A DNA stretch of 64,000 bases, taken from positions 3,720,001-3,784,000 of the forward strand of contig NZ_JAGGMQ010000001.1 in the NCBI RefSeq assembly GCF_017875465.1, read 5' to 3'. The notes under the pieces are model-generated. The model did not search any database, was not told the origin of the DNA, and saw nothing but the letters and a program-made list of their open reading frames with translations. The translations under genes were made by a program, and so were the position numbers. Of the stretch, positions 44,271 through 53,289 are shown one piece after another (position 1 is the stretch's first letter; the number at the start of each line of letters is the position of its first letter). Origin of the DNA: Winslowiella toletana. Lineage in GTDB: Bacteria; Pseudomonadota; Gammaproteobacteria; Enterobacterales; Enterobacteriaceae.

Positions 44271-45092
44271 GTGGTACAAAAAGATCTTAAACCGGAAGAG
44301 ATATCGCATTTTGGCCTTAATATTTTTCAGTTCGGCCATGAAGTCTGCCATTCCGGACACAGTTTTGGTCCGGCGGTGCGTCAGCACTATTTGCTGCATT
44401 ATGTGATTAACGGAACCGGGCGTTTTTTTACCGAGCGCGGCAGCTATCAAATTAACCCCGGCGAAGCATTTCTTATTTACCCTCATGAAATTACCACCTA
44501 CAGCGCGGATAAACGTCAGCCGTGGGAATATATGTGGATTGAATTTGACGGTTTAATTGTCGCACGTACCTTTGAGTCGTGCGGATTAAGTCGTGATAAT
44601 CCGGTGTATAGCGCCGCCGCTGACGGTGGGCAACCTGAAGCGTTCCACTATCTGCAACAAATTCTGGCGCAGGAGACCGCGCAGTCGCTGCGTATTGCCG
44701 GGCTGACCTGTCTGTTTCTTGATGCATTGCAGGCTAATGCTGCCTGCCCGGTTGTCACCCGGCCAGCCGCAGACGATCCGCTGGAGAAGGCGATTCACTG
44801 GATGGAGCGTAATTATCATGAAAATATCACTATCAGCGATATTGCCGCCTGCTGCCGGGTGGATCGCAGCTATCTTAGCCGCCTGTTTAAAGCGCGTTTT
44901 GGCTATGGCCCGAAGCACTATCTGATTTTACTGCGGATGAATGTCGCGACGTCACTGCTGGTTGATGCGCGTTTACCGATTAAGGTCATTGCTTTCTCAG
45001 TGGGTTATCGCGATCAGATGCAGTTTTCGCGGGTGTTTCGCCAGATCTGGCAGATGTCGCCGGGCGAGTGGCGTCGGCAGGGGGGCGGGTAA
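44271..45092 (+). CDS. AraC-family regulator of the alpha-galactoside operon
   Basis: A 273-residue activator starting at GTG 44271, after GAGGTAAAA. N-terminal cupin sensor (GPAVRQHYLLHYVINGTGRF, YQINPGEAFLIYPHEITTYS) and C-terminal double HTH (NITISDIAACCRVDRSYLSR, LFKARFGYGPKHYLILLRMN, KVIAFSVGYRDQMQFSRVFR). It is of the MsmR/RafR type, not an ortholog of E. coli MelR, so the regulator of this mel locus has been replaced. Its last 33 coding bases before the final codons recur exactly at 46787-46819. Divergent melA lies 241 bp away; that interval should hold operators. Confidence 0.88.
   Translation: MVQKDLKPEEISHFGLNIFQFGHEVCHSGHSFGPAVRQHYLLHYVINGTGRFFTERGSYQINPGEAFLIYPHEITTYSADKRQPWEYMWIEFDGLIVARTFESCGLSRDNPVYSAAADGGQPEAFHYLQQILAQETAQSLRIAGLTCLFLDALQANAACPVVTRPAADDPLEKAIHWMERNYHENITISDIAACCRVDRSYLSRLFKARFGYGPKHYLILLRMNVATSLLVDARLPIKVIAFSVGYRDQMQFSRVFRQIWQMSPGEWRRQGGG
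45041..45073 (+). repeat. 33-bp direct repeat, copy A (inside the 3' end of the AraC gene)
   Basis: Identical over 33 bases to 46787-46819, starting CCAGATCTGG and ending CGAGTGGCG. Encodes QIWQMSPGEWR of the regulator. The two copies bracket the pentapeptide-repeat gene. Confidence 0.93.
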
Positions 45093-45213
45093 TTCCGGCG
45101 TATACCATTCACCGGAATTGTCGCTTTGCAGATATGTATTGTTGTCGTTGCCGATCATATTGCTAAGGGCAACGCTGTTGACGCACAGCTCTATATCCTG
45201 GTCAGATTACAGG

Positions 45214-46374
45214 TTAAGGGAATTGAGTGCCATCCACAATGGCACCCTCCCAGTTTGCTCCTTTCATACTGTTGGCGCGTAAATCGAGACCGGATAAATC
45301 AGCATCGATAAGGTTAATATCGTTCATACTGGCGCCAGTCAGGATTGCCTTGCGCATATCAGCGCCTTCAAATTTAAGACTACCCAGATTGAGGTTGTGC
45401 AGATGGGCTCCTGTCATATGCGCACGGAAAAATTCCGCCTTATTCATATTAGCGCCAGTAAAAATTGCTTCTCTCAGGTCAGCATTATGGAAGAGAGTTC
45501 CCTCCAGATTTGCCTTGGTGAAATTAGCGCCGGCAAAATTACCGTTACTTAAATTTACGTTGCTTAAATCTTGCCCGCTTAAATCCACACCATGCAAATT
45601 TGCGCCATTTTTGAGGGTATCAATTAATTGTTTACGATCTAATTTTACGCCTGACATTCTTGTGTCTTTAATTTTAGCATCTGTCAAGTCAACCCCTGTG
45701 ACATGAGCGTCTGTAAAATTCGCACCCTCGAAATTGGTTTGTTTTACTGTTGAATATACAAGGTTAGCACCAGTGAAATCACATTCACTTAGATTCAGCA
45801 TATCCAGAGCAGTGTTATTCATGAAGCCTCGGCTGAAGTCTATTTTTTCAATCATCGCACCTCCGAACTTCACTCCATTTAACTCAGTGCCTTTCATCGA
45901 CACATTTTTTAATGTTGCGTTTCTCATGGACACAAGTAGAATATTGGCACCGTCAAATACAGTGTTTTCCATTATAGCTGAATTCAGCTCGGCATCCTCC
46001 ATATTGGCCTTATTAAACCTGGTATTTATTAAATTAGCTCCTGTAAATTTTGCTCCCTCAAGTTCAGTTTCTTGCAAAGAAGCATTCTCAAGATTGGTTT
46101 TTATCATGGATGCCCCATTCATAATAACACCATCCAAAATAATATCCTTAAGATTCATATAATCCAGTTGACACTTTGACAAGTTTAATGGGTCAGATTG
46201 ACTATGGGTCTTTAATAATCTATCCAGGGCTTCACGTTTACTTTTGAGGGTGTCATTTTTTGTATCTAAAGAGGCGTCGGGTGGGATGGATGCACGTAAT
46301 AAATTTAGGTCATAATTAATTTGATTTGAGTTATGTATCCCCTGATTGCATTGTGAGGGTGCTTCTATTTTCAT
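45214..46374 (-). CDS. Pentapeptide-repeat protein
   Basis: A 386-residue protein. The first 70 residues are polar and helical (SKREALDRLLKTHSQSDPLN); from about 70 to the end there are roughly 60 tandem A(D/N)LxX-type repeats, for instance TNLENASLQETELEGAKFTG and NADLREAIFTGANMNKAEFF, forming a right-handed beta-helix. No signal peptide or membrane segment. Codon use is AT-rich against the neighbouring genes, and it lies between duplicated araC ends, both signs of acquisition. Pentapeptide proteins include the type III effectors PipB/PipB2 and topoisomerase protectors; I cannot tell which. No hrp box was found upstream. Confidence 0.8.
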   Translation of the reverse strand: MKIEAPSQCNQGIHNSNQINYDLNLLRASIPPDASLDTKNDTLKSKREALDRLLKTHSQSDPLNLSKCQLDYMNLKDIILDGVIMNGASMIKTNLENASLQETELEGAKFTGANLINTRFNKANMEDAELNSAIMENTVFDGANILLVSMRNATLKNVSMKGTELNGVKFGGAMIEKIDFSRGFMNNTALDMLNLSECDFTGANLVYSTVKQTNFEGANFTDAHVTGVDLTDAKIKDTRMSGVKLDRKQLIDTLKNGANLHGVDLSGQDLSNVNLSNGNFAGANFTKANLEGTLFHNADLREAIFTGANMNKAEFFRAHMTGAHLHNLNLGSLKFEGADMRKAILTGASMNDINLIDADLSGLDLRANSMKGANWEGAIVDGTQFP

Positions 46375-46571
46375 ATAAACCTCTGATGATTTAATTTTTT
46401 GGTTATGTGCTGATTTTATAACAGCAAAATATTTATGTGGGTGATTGTTTTAAATGTTTTAAGCATGGTTGATAATAATAATTAATTCCTAAGTCGACAA
46501 TAATAAAACGCTTAACGTAATTGCATTTAGTGTTCTGCCGCAATCGCCACCGTAACAACCAATCTACAGAA

Positions 46572-46631
46572 TCACAGGCATGAAAATATTGACGGTGGTG
46601 TGTTCTCCGGCATCTGGACTGGCAATTTCAG
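46572..46631 (-). pseudogene. Remnant of a second copy of the cytochrome c gene 3' end
   Basis: The reverse strand reads LKLPVQMPENTPPSIFSCL and a stop at 46572. This matches the last residues LKLPARMPEDAAP of the cytochrome c pseudogene ending at 46889. It lies between the pentapeptide gene and the second araC-end copy. It shows that the araC/cytochrome intergenic joint was duplicated as a block. The remainder of 46375-46786 has no gene. Confidence 0.6.
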
Positions 46632-46786
46632 CCGATGGCGAAGTTAACCAAAGAGACATTTTCACCCATTTATTTATGCATGACTCTTTGCGCTTAACGA
46701 CGTGGTTTGTATTAATGACAGGGGGGCTGTAATGCAGAGGCTATCGATTAATTTATTGTTTTTTATTGGTTTTATCGTGGGTTTTA

Positions 46787-46819
46787 CCAGATCTGGCAGA
46801 TGTCGCCGGGCGAGTGGCG
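46787..46819 (+). repeat. 33-bp direct repeat, copy B (extra araC 3' end)
   Basis: Exact copy of 45041-45073, with weaker similarity continuing on both sides (GGGTTTTA before, GGCAGGGG after). It stands outside any gene, 70 bp before the cytochrome c pseudogene end. Confidence 0.93.
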
Positions 46820-46888
46820 CAGAGGGCAGGGGAGAATAGATACGGTAAGCGATGCCAGCCATCCCGCAGGATGACCGGCACACTGATT

Positions 46889-47849
46889 TTACGGTGCTGC
46901 ATCCTCCGGCATCCGGGCAGGGAGTTTCAGCAATTTGCGTTTCTCCGCCACCTGTTCGGCGGTTACCGCCGGTGCTGCGTTACCCCATGAATTGCGGATA
47001 TATGTCGCGACCGCTGCTGCCTGCTGATCCGATAATTTCCACGCAAAGCCAGGCATTGCGCCACTGGTTGGGTTGCCGTGAGTGACCGCACCTCTGCCGC
47101 CTTGTAATACCGTCGTGATCAGCGAGGAGGCATCGGGCGCCATAATCGCCGGATTATCCGCCAGACTGGCGGCGAGATTTGGAATGCCTTTGCCGTCGCT
47201 GTTATGGCAGGCGGCGCAGTGCTCAAGCCCCTCGACCAGGTAAGCGCCGCGATTCCACTCCGCTGATTTGGCTGCACCGGCAGTGAAACCCTGGTTATCA
47301 AAGAACAGCAGGTTCCAGCCCATCATCGCCAGACGGATATTATACGGGAACGGCAGGCTGGTTTCCGGCACCGCGGAACGCACTGGTTTTACCGAACGCA
47401 TATACATCCACAGATCGTGCATATCCTCGTCGCTGACTTTGATATAGGCGTTATACGGCATGGCCGGATAGAGATTTTCACCCTGTTTGCCTTTGCCGTG
47501 GCGCACCGCGCGATAGAAGTCGCGCTCTGTCCAGTTACCAATCCCGGTTTCACTGTCCGGGGTGATATTGCTGGCGTAAATGCCGCCAAATGGCGTGCTG
47601 ATCGCGTAGCCGCCGGCGAAGGCGTTTTTGCTTTCTGGTGCGGTATGACAGGCGACGCAGTCCCCGGCAACCGCAATATAGTGACCGCGTTTTACCGCAT
47701 CTGCATCGGCGGCAGTCAGCGGCTGACTCATCAGAATATGGTTGTCGGCGACATTATCTGCTGCAGTATTACCGTTCTGATACAGCAGCACGCCCGCCAC
47801 CAGGGGCAGCGACGATAGCGACACCACCGGCTATAGAGAGTTTATTCAT
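46889..47849 (-). pseudogene. Broken gluconate-dehydrogenase-type cytochrome c gene
   Basis: Paralogue of the intact three-haem cytochrome subunit at 53290. Two defects are visible. First, ATG 47849 gives the signal start MNKLSIAGGVAIVAA but an extra C in a four-C run (47803-47806 area) shifts the frame; the rest is read in another frame as LPLVAGVLLYQNG. Second, only two CXXCH motifs remain: CVACH near the start and CAACH in VEGLEHCAACHNSDGKG, where the sequence before it is that of haem 2 and after it that of haem 3, so about 130 codons were lost between the two haem sites. The reading frame is otherwise open. Its start lies one base after the GMC remnant's stop. Confidence 0.8.
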
Positions 47850-47850
47850 T

Positions 47851-48200
47851 TCACACCTTCACCAGTGGGCCAGGGTTTTTCACGTACTGCTCAATAATCG
47901 CTTTTGCTGTCCACAGGCTTAGCGCGCCAATGGTGCCTGTCGGGTTATATCCGGCATTATTCGGAAACGACGATGCGCCAAGCACAAACAGGTTACGCAT
48001 ATCCCAGCTCTGCTGGTAGCGGTTAAGTACGCTGGTGGCCGGATCGACGCCCATTACCGCGCCGCCAATGGTGTGGTCGCTGGCGAAATTATACGGCGAG
48101 TATTTACCGGCGGCGGAGTTGGTGCCGATGACGATTTTCGCCCCCATCGCTTTACCGATTTCAACGCTTTTCTCCTCGATAAATTTCGCCGAGCGGCGGC
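47851..48200 (-). pseudogene. C-terminal remnant of a GMC oxidoreductase (gluconate dehydrogenase large subunit type)
   Basis: Reverse-strand reading up to about 48200: EKSVEIGKAMGAKIVIGTNS, ASDHTIGGAVMGVDPATSVL, NRYQQSWDMRNLFVLGASSF and PTGTIGALSLWTAKAIIEQY, the end of a GMC-type flavoprotein with the catalytic HxxGG (DHTIGG). About 115 of some 590 residues remain. The FAD-binding N terminus and the small subunit are missing. At about 48200 it meets a headless LacI-type gene facing the other way, so one deletion removed the 5' halves and promoters of two divergent genes. Confidence 0.85.
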
Positions 48201-48752
48201 GTCTCACCGGAGACGGCGCGCAAAGTGTTGCAGGCGGGTCGTACCGCCGGTTTGCTAATGGGCAAAACGTTGCAACAACCTGGCGAGGTCATTATGGTCA
48301 GCGGTAATATTGATTACACTGCGCATCGTCAGCGTATTGAGGGGTTCAGGCAGGTTATTCAAGAGCGTTTTTTCGCCGTTATTTTACGCGAGGTATTAGT
48401 TGGGCAGGACCAGCGTGAAAAAATTCAGCAGCTGTTAAATAAATATCTGCAGAGCAGCGAAAATGTGGTGGGGATATATAATACCGGATCCGGAAATAGC
48501 GGAATCAGCGAAATATTAGCGCGCCAGCATTTGCTGGGGAAATGTATTTATATTACCCATGAGCTTTATACAGTAACCCGGCGGTTATTAACCGAGGATG
48601 CTGTCAGTTTTGTGCTTGATCAGCATGCCCGCCAGCATGCGCAGCTGGCGCTGGATATTGTGCTGCGTAAACTGGAAAAAGATGAAGCGCCGGATGTCTA
48701 TCTGAGCGGGAAAGTCGATTTCAGATTAATTACCGCTGAAAACCACCTGTAA
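48200..48752 (+). pseudogene. LacI-family regulator without DNA-binding domain
   Basis: Frame GVSPETARKVLQAGRTAGLL continues MGKTLQQPGEVIMVSGNIDY, HRQRIEGFRQVIQERFF, NVVGIYNTGSGNSGISEILA and ITHELYTVTRRLLTEDAVSF to the stop at 48752. This is the sugar-binding half of a LacI-type repressor; the N-terminal HTH and first part of the core are absent. It begins at the same joint as the GMC remnant. A product could only arise from an internal start such as ATG 48254 and would not bind DNA. It probably once controlled the lost dehydrogenase locus. Confidence 0.8.
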
Positions 48753-48899
48753 CCGTGCGCGTCAGGCCCGCCGGGCCTGCGCCGGCGCGCTTTCACCACG
48801 GAAAAGAATGGCGGAAAGCAAAGTAATGAAAATAAATCAGACAGATTTCTGAGGGCGTGCTAGAGTTAAATCTCAATTAATAAAAGAAAGGTTTTTATC

Positions 48900-49073
48900 A
48901 TTACTATTAAATTTAAATGTCCGTGCTGTCACGGTCAGCAGTACCGCCTCTCCCTGTTCGATGTCAATTCTAAGAATCCTCATGGTGCAGTGTGTATCTT
49001 TTGCAAATCTGGTATGACAGCCAGCTCTCAGGTCGCTAATAATAAGGTTTTGCCCGCTCACAGCCACGCTTAA
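48900..49073 (+). CDS. YmcF/YnfQ-like small zinc-ribbon-like protein with apparent ATT start
   Basis: A 57-codon frame reads (M)TIKFKCPCCHGQQYRLSLFD, then VNSKNPHGAVCIFCKSGMTA and ends AHSHA. The two CxxC knuckles (CPCC and CIFC) and the phrase CPCCHGxQYR...FDVxxKNPHGAVCxFCKS are those of E. coli YmcF and YnfQ, small cold-shock-linked proteins. There is no ATG, GTG or TTG before the conserved part; ATT at 48900 stands eight bases after AAAGG. As I recall, YmcF and YnfQ were also reported to start at ATT. In E. coli they precede cspG/cspI; no csp gene follows here. Confidence 0.75.
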   Translation: MTIKFKCPCCHGQQYRLSLFDVNSKNPHGAVCIFCKSGMTASSQVANNKVLPAHSHA

Positions 49074-49116
49074 TCCTCCTGCCGCCCGATTGATGAATCC
49101 CGTTCATAACCTCTAG

Positions 49117-50205
<1,089 letters not shown>

Positions 50206-50370
50206 ATCCTTTTTTGCGGCGGGTAGCGCAGCGCGGCCTTTAGCGAGTAAACGCTGCGCGGTGCTGTCCGCCGCTGACATATCCCATCCGTTAACCGCCT
50301 TACCCTCTTCAGAAGCCGCCCCCGGCAAACTAAATGGCTAACAATAATTAAAGATGGAATGTCTTTATTA

Positions 50371-50389
50371 TTGAATAGTAATCATTATC
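50371..50389 (+). promoter_or_regulatory. Fur-box-like site 1 upstream of the gluconate dehydrogenase operon
   Basis: TTGAATAGTAATCATTATC has 14 of 19 positions of the Fur consensus, with a perfect right half TAATCATTATC. The 50206-50742 interval contains no gene. Confidence 0.45.
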
Positions 50390-50419
50390 TCATTTTTGCT
50401 TAAAATATACGCAATTAAA

Positions 50420-50438
50420 TTAAATAATAATCATTATC
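50420..50438 (+). promoter_or_regulatory. Fur-box-like site 2 upstream of the gluconate dehydrogenase operon
   Basis: TTAAATAATAATCATTATC has 15 of 19 consensus positions, 49 bp after site 1 and in the same orientation. The region is very AT-rich, which lowers its weight. Confidence 0.5.
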
Positions 50439-50742
50439 AAATATAATTATTTTTATAAGTTCATTTTAATGACAGTCACTGAAGGGAATTATTTCCGGTC
50501 AACCCTAAGGCAATTTGCGTCTTATTCAGCATATCATTACTGTTTTTATGGATTTCTGCTGGCTTACAACAGGTTAGTGGCATCAGCGAAATTATGTGTT
50601 TGTACAGAAAATTAAACTAAACATATAATTTATATCTTTTTTACACTTTGAAATATGTGTGTCTATATTATTCTCAGAATCCAGGCCGATAACTAACTAT
50701 TAACTTCCTTGTTACCTTTAAGCATGTGAGAGTCGTAATGCT

Positions 50743-51468
50743 ATGCTCCTTCAAAAAGAAACTACCCGTCGTAAGTTTTTAATCGGGTCGCTAATGGCTT
50801 TGCCAGTCAGCGACATGATCTTTAAAGGTCTGACTGCTGCCCAGGCTGCAGAAATGGCCGCCCCGGAATTGCTCGACTATAAACCGATCTTCTTTAACGC
50901 TGAACAGTGGCAGTTTGTGATGGCCGCCTGCGATCGTTTGATCCCCGCAGGTGGTAAAGGTAAAGCGCCAGGCGCGCTGGAAACCAATGTGCCGATCTTT
51001 ATCGACCAGCAGTTGCACACCGAAATGGGCGATGAAATCTATATGCAGGGGCCGTTCGAGCCACATGCAGATGCGACTATGGGGTATCAGATCCCTTATC
51101 GTCCACAGCAGATTTTCAAAACTGGAATCGAGCTCACTAATCGCTGGTGCCAGCAGCAATACCAGAAACCTTTCAGTCAGTTGTCCGAACAGGACAAAGA
51201 TGCAGTGCTGACGCAATTACAGAAAAACGGCGTCGATTTCGCCAGCATGGGTACTGACGATCTGAAAGCGTCCCAGTTTTTCAGTGAACTGCTGTCCGAA
51301 ACCAAACACGGCTATCTCTCCGACCCGATGTACGGTGGCAATAAAGGCATGAAAGCATGGATTGCCATTGGCTTTCCGGGCGCGCGCGCCAGCTATCTGG
51401 AATGGGTAAAGCAGCACAACATTCCATATCCATTAGGGCCGGTCAGTGTCAAAGGCGAACGCGCCTGA
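50743..51468 (+). CDS. Gluconate 2-dehydrogenase small (gamma) subunit
   Basis: A 241-residue exported subunit with twin-arginine signal TTRRKFLIGSLMALPVSDMI, cleavage near AQAA-EM. The mature domain (FFNAEQWQFVMAACDRLIPA, GALETNVPIFIDQQLHTEMG, GYLSDPMYGGNKGMKAWIAI, FPGARASYLEW) is the gluconate 2-dehydrogenase subunit 3 family. It helps export and assemble the flavoprotein that follows 46 bp later. Two ATGs are possible at the start; 50743 is in frame. Confidence 0.92.
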   Translation: MLLQKETTRRKFLIGSLMALPVSDMIFKGLTAAQAAEMAAPELLDYKPIFFNAEQWQFVMAACDRLIPAGGKGKAPGALETNVPIFIDQQLHTEMGDEIYMQGPFEPHADATMGYQIPYRPQQIFKTGIELTNRWCQQQYQKPFSQLSEQDKDAVLTQLQKNGVDFASMGTDDLKASQFFSELLSETKHGYLSDPMYGGNKGMKAWIAIGFPGARASYLEWVKQHNIPYPLGPVSVKGERA

Positions 51469-51514
51469 ACGGTTTGAGCACTTTTTCGTTTTTGAGAATT
51501 GACAGGGTTTAACA

Positions 51515-53284
51515 ATGGCACAGGTGAATAAAGAAGAAGTCGACGTCGTCGTAGTCGGCCTGGGTTGGGCTGGTTCGCTGATGAGTATCGAGCTGGCAAT
51601 GGCGGGATTAAAAGTTCGCGCGCTGGAGCGTGGACCGGACCGTGGTTACGACGCATTTGCATATCCGAAACCGGCTGATGAATACGCCTATGCGGTGCGT
51701 AATAAAGTGATGGCGACCCCGGCGGAAGCCGCGGTAACCGTGCGTCACAATATGAGTCAGACCGCGTTGCCGACGCGTAAATGGGGCGCTTTCTGTCCCG
51801 GTAATGGTGTCGGCGGTTCCGGCCTGCACTGGACGGCAGTATTAATTCGTCCAACACCGATCGATCTGAAACTGAAAACCTACGCTGAGCAGGCTTATAA
51901 GCCGGGCATTCTGCAGGAAGAGATGGAGATCGGTGATTTCCCTTTTAGCTGGGAAGAGATCGAACCTTATTACGAAAAATTTGAGATGATTTGCGGTCAG
52001 TCCGGCAACACCGGCAACCTGCGCGGTCAGATTCTCGAAGGCGGCGACCCGTTTGAAGGGCCACGCGCCAATCCAATGCCGCTGCCGGCGCTGGATGACA
52101 CGCTGAACAACACCATGTTTGTCAAAGCCGCGAAGAAGCTCGGTTACCATCCGTTCCCGAACCCTTCCGCCTGCGTATCGCGCGCCTGGACTAACCCGTA
52201 TGGCAACCAGATTGCGCCATGTAACTATTGCGGTTACTGCAGCAAATATCCTTGTCTGAACTACTCCAAAGCTTCGCCGCAAACCGCGGTGATGGATGCG
52301 CTGAAACGTATGGATAACTTCTCCTATGAAGTTAACGCCAACGTAATGAAAGTGGTGCTGCACGACGATAAGAAAACTGCCAAAGGGGTGGTGTATATCG
52401 ATGAGCAGGGCAATGAGTGCTTCCAGCCAGCGAAGATCGTGGTGCTAAGCAGCTTCCAGTTCGCCAACGTGCGCCTGATGCTGCTGTCCGGCATCGGTAA
52501 GCCATATAACCCGATTACCAATGAAGGTGTGGTGGGACGTAACTACGCGTTCCTGAGTAACGGCGGTTCCACGCTGTTCTTTAAAGATAAAAACTTCAAT
52601 CCGTTCGCCACCGCAGGCGCTACCGGCCAGATGTTTAATGATATCTCGCCAGGTAACTTTGATGGTCCGTCACTGGGCTTTATCGGCGGCGCGAAGATCC
52701 ACAGTTCGCAGGCGACCGGTACGCCAATCAGCACCGCGTTACCGAAAGGGACGCCGGGCTGGGGCGCAGGCTGGAAAGATGGCATGGAAGAGTGGTACGG
52801 CCATTCGATGAAGATCAGCATCACCACCACCTGTATGTCCTATCGCGATATCTATCTCGATCTCGATCCTAACTACAAGGATGAGTACGGTTATCCGCTG
52901 CTGCGTATGACCTTCGACTGGAAAGCGAACGAACTGAAACTGCAGCAGCATCTGCGCGGCATTGTTGGCGATATCACCAAAGAGCTGAACCCTGACAGTT
53001 ACAGCGAAAGCTTCCTCGGTATGGATGCGCATTTCGATCTGACCAAATATGTCTCTACCCATAACGTCGGCGGCGCGGTGATGGGTGAGTCGCCGGATAC
53101 CTCTGCGCTGAACCGTTATCTGCAGAGCTGGGACGTGCATAACGTGTTTGTGCCAGGCGGTAATGCGTTCCCGCAGAACTTCCAGGCTAACCCGACTGAT
53201 ACCATCGGGGCGATCACCTTAATGGCGGCGCAGGCGATTAAAGATCAGTATCTGAAAAATCCTGGTCCACTGGTTCAGGCATAA
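51515..53284 (+). CDS. Gluconate 2-dehydrogenase flavoprotein (GMC) subunit
   Basis: A 589-residue GMC oxidoreductase that binds FAD and oxidises gluconate to 2-ketogluconate on the periplasmic face. Visible are the FAD motif VVVVGLGWAGSLMSIELAMA, CPGNGVGGSGLHWTAVLIRP, a Cys cluster YCGYCSKYPCLNYSKASPQT, and the catalytic His in VSTHNVGGAVMGESPDTSAL, ending TDTIGAITLMAAQAIKDQYL. It has no signal peptide of its own and should be carried by the Tat-bearing small subunit. Six bases separate it from the cytochrome gene. Confidence 0.95.
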   Translation: MAQVNKEEVDVVVVGLGWAGSLMSIELAMAGLKVRALERGPDRGYDAFAYPKPADEYAYAVRNKVMATPAEAAVTVRHNMSQTALPTRKWGAFCPGNGVGGSGLHWTAVLIRPTPIDLKLKTYAEQAYKPGILQEEMEIGDFPFSWEEIEPYYEKFEMICGQSGNTGNLRGQILEGGDPFEGPRANPMPLPALDDTLNNTMFVKAAKKLGYHPFPNPSACVSRAWTNPYGNQIAPCNYCGYCSKYPCLNYSKASPQTAVMDALKRMDNFSYEVNANVMKVVLHDDKKTAKGVVYIDEQGNECFQPAKIVVLSSFQFANVRLMLLSGIGKPYNPITNEGVVGRNYAFLSNGGSTLFFKDKNFNPFATAGATGQMFNDISPGNFDGPSLGFIGGAKIHSSQATGTPISTALPKGTPGWGAGWKDGMEEWYGHSMKISITTTCMSYRDIYLDLDPNYKDEYGYPLLRMTFDWKANELKLQQHLRGIVGDITKELNPDSYSESFLGMDAHFDLTKYVSTHNVGGAVMGESPDTSALNRYLQSWDVHNVFVPGGNAFPQNFQANPTDTIGAITLMAAQAIKDQYLKNPGPLVQA

Positions 53285-53289
53285 GTGAG

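Noticed and set aside
46375..46470. hrp box upstream of the pentapeptide-repeat gene
   Set aside because: A TATGTGG-like half exists on the right strand but no GGAACC half at 15-16 bp; so type III delivery is not supported there.
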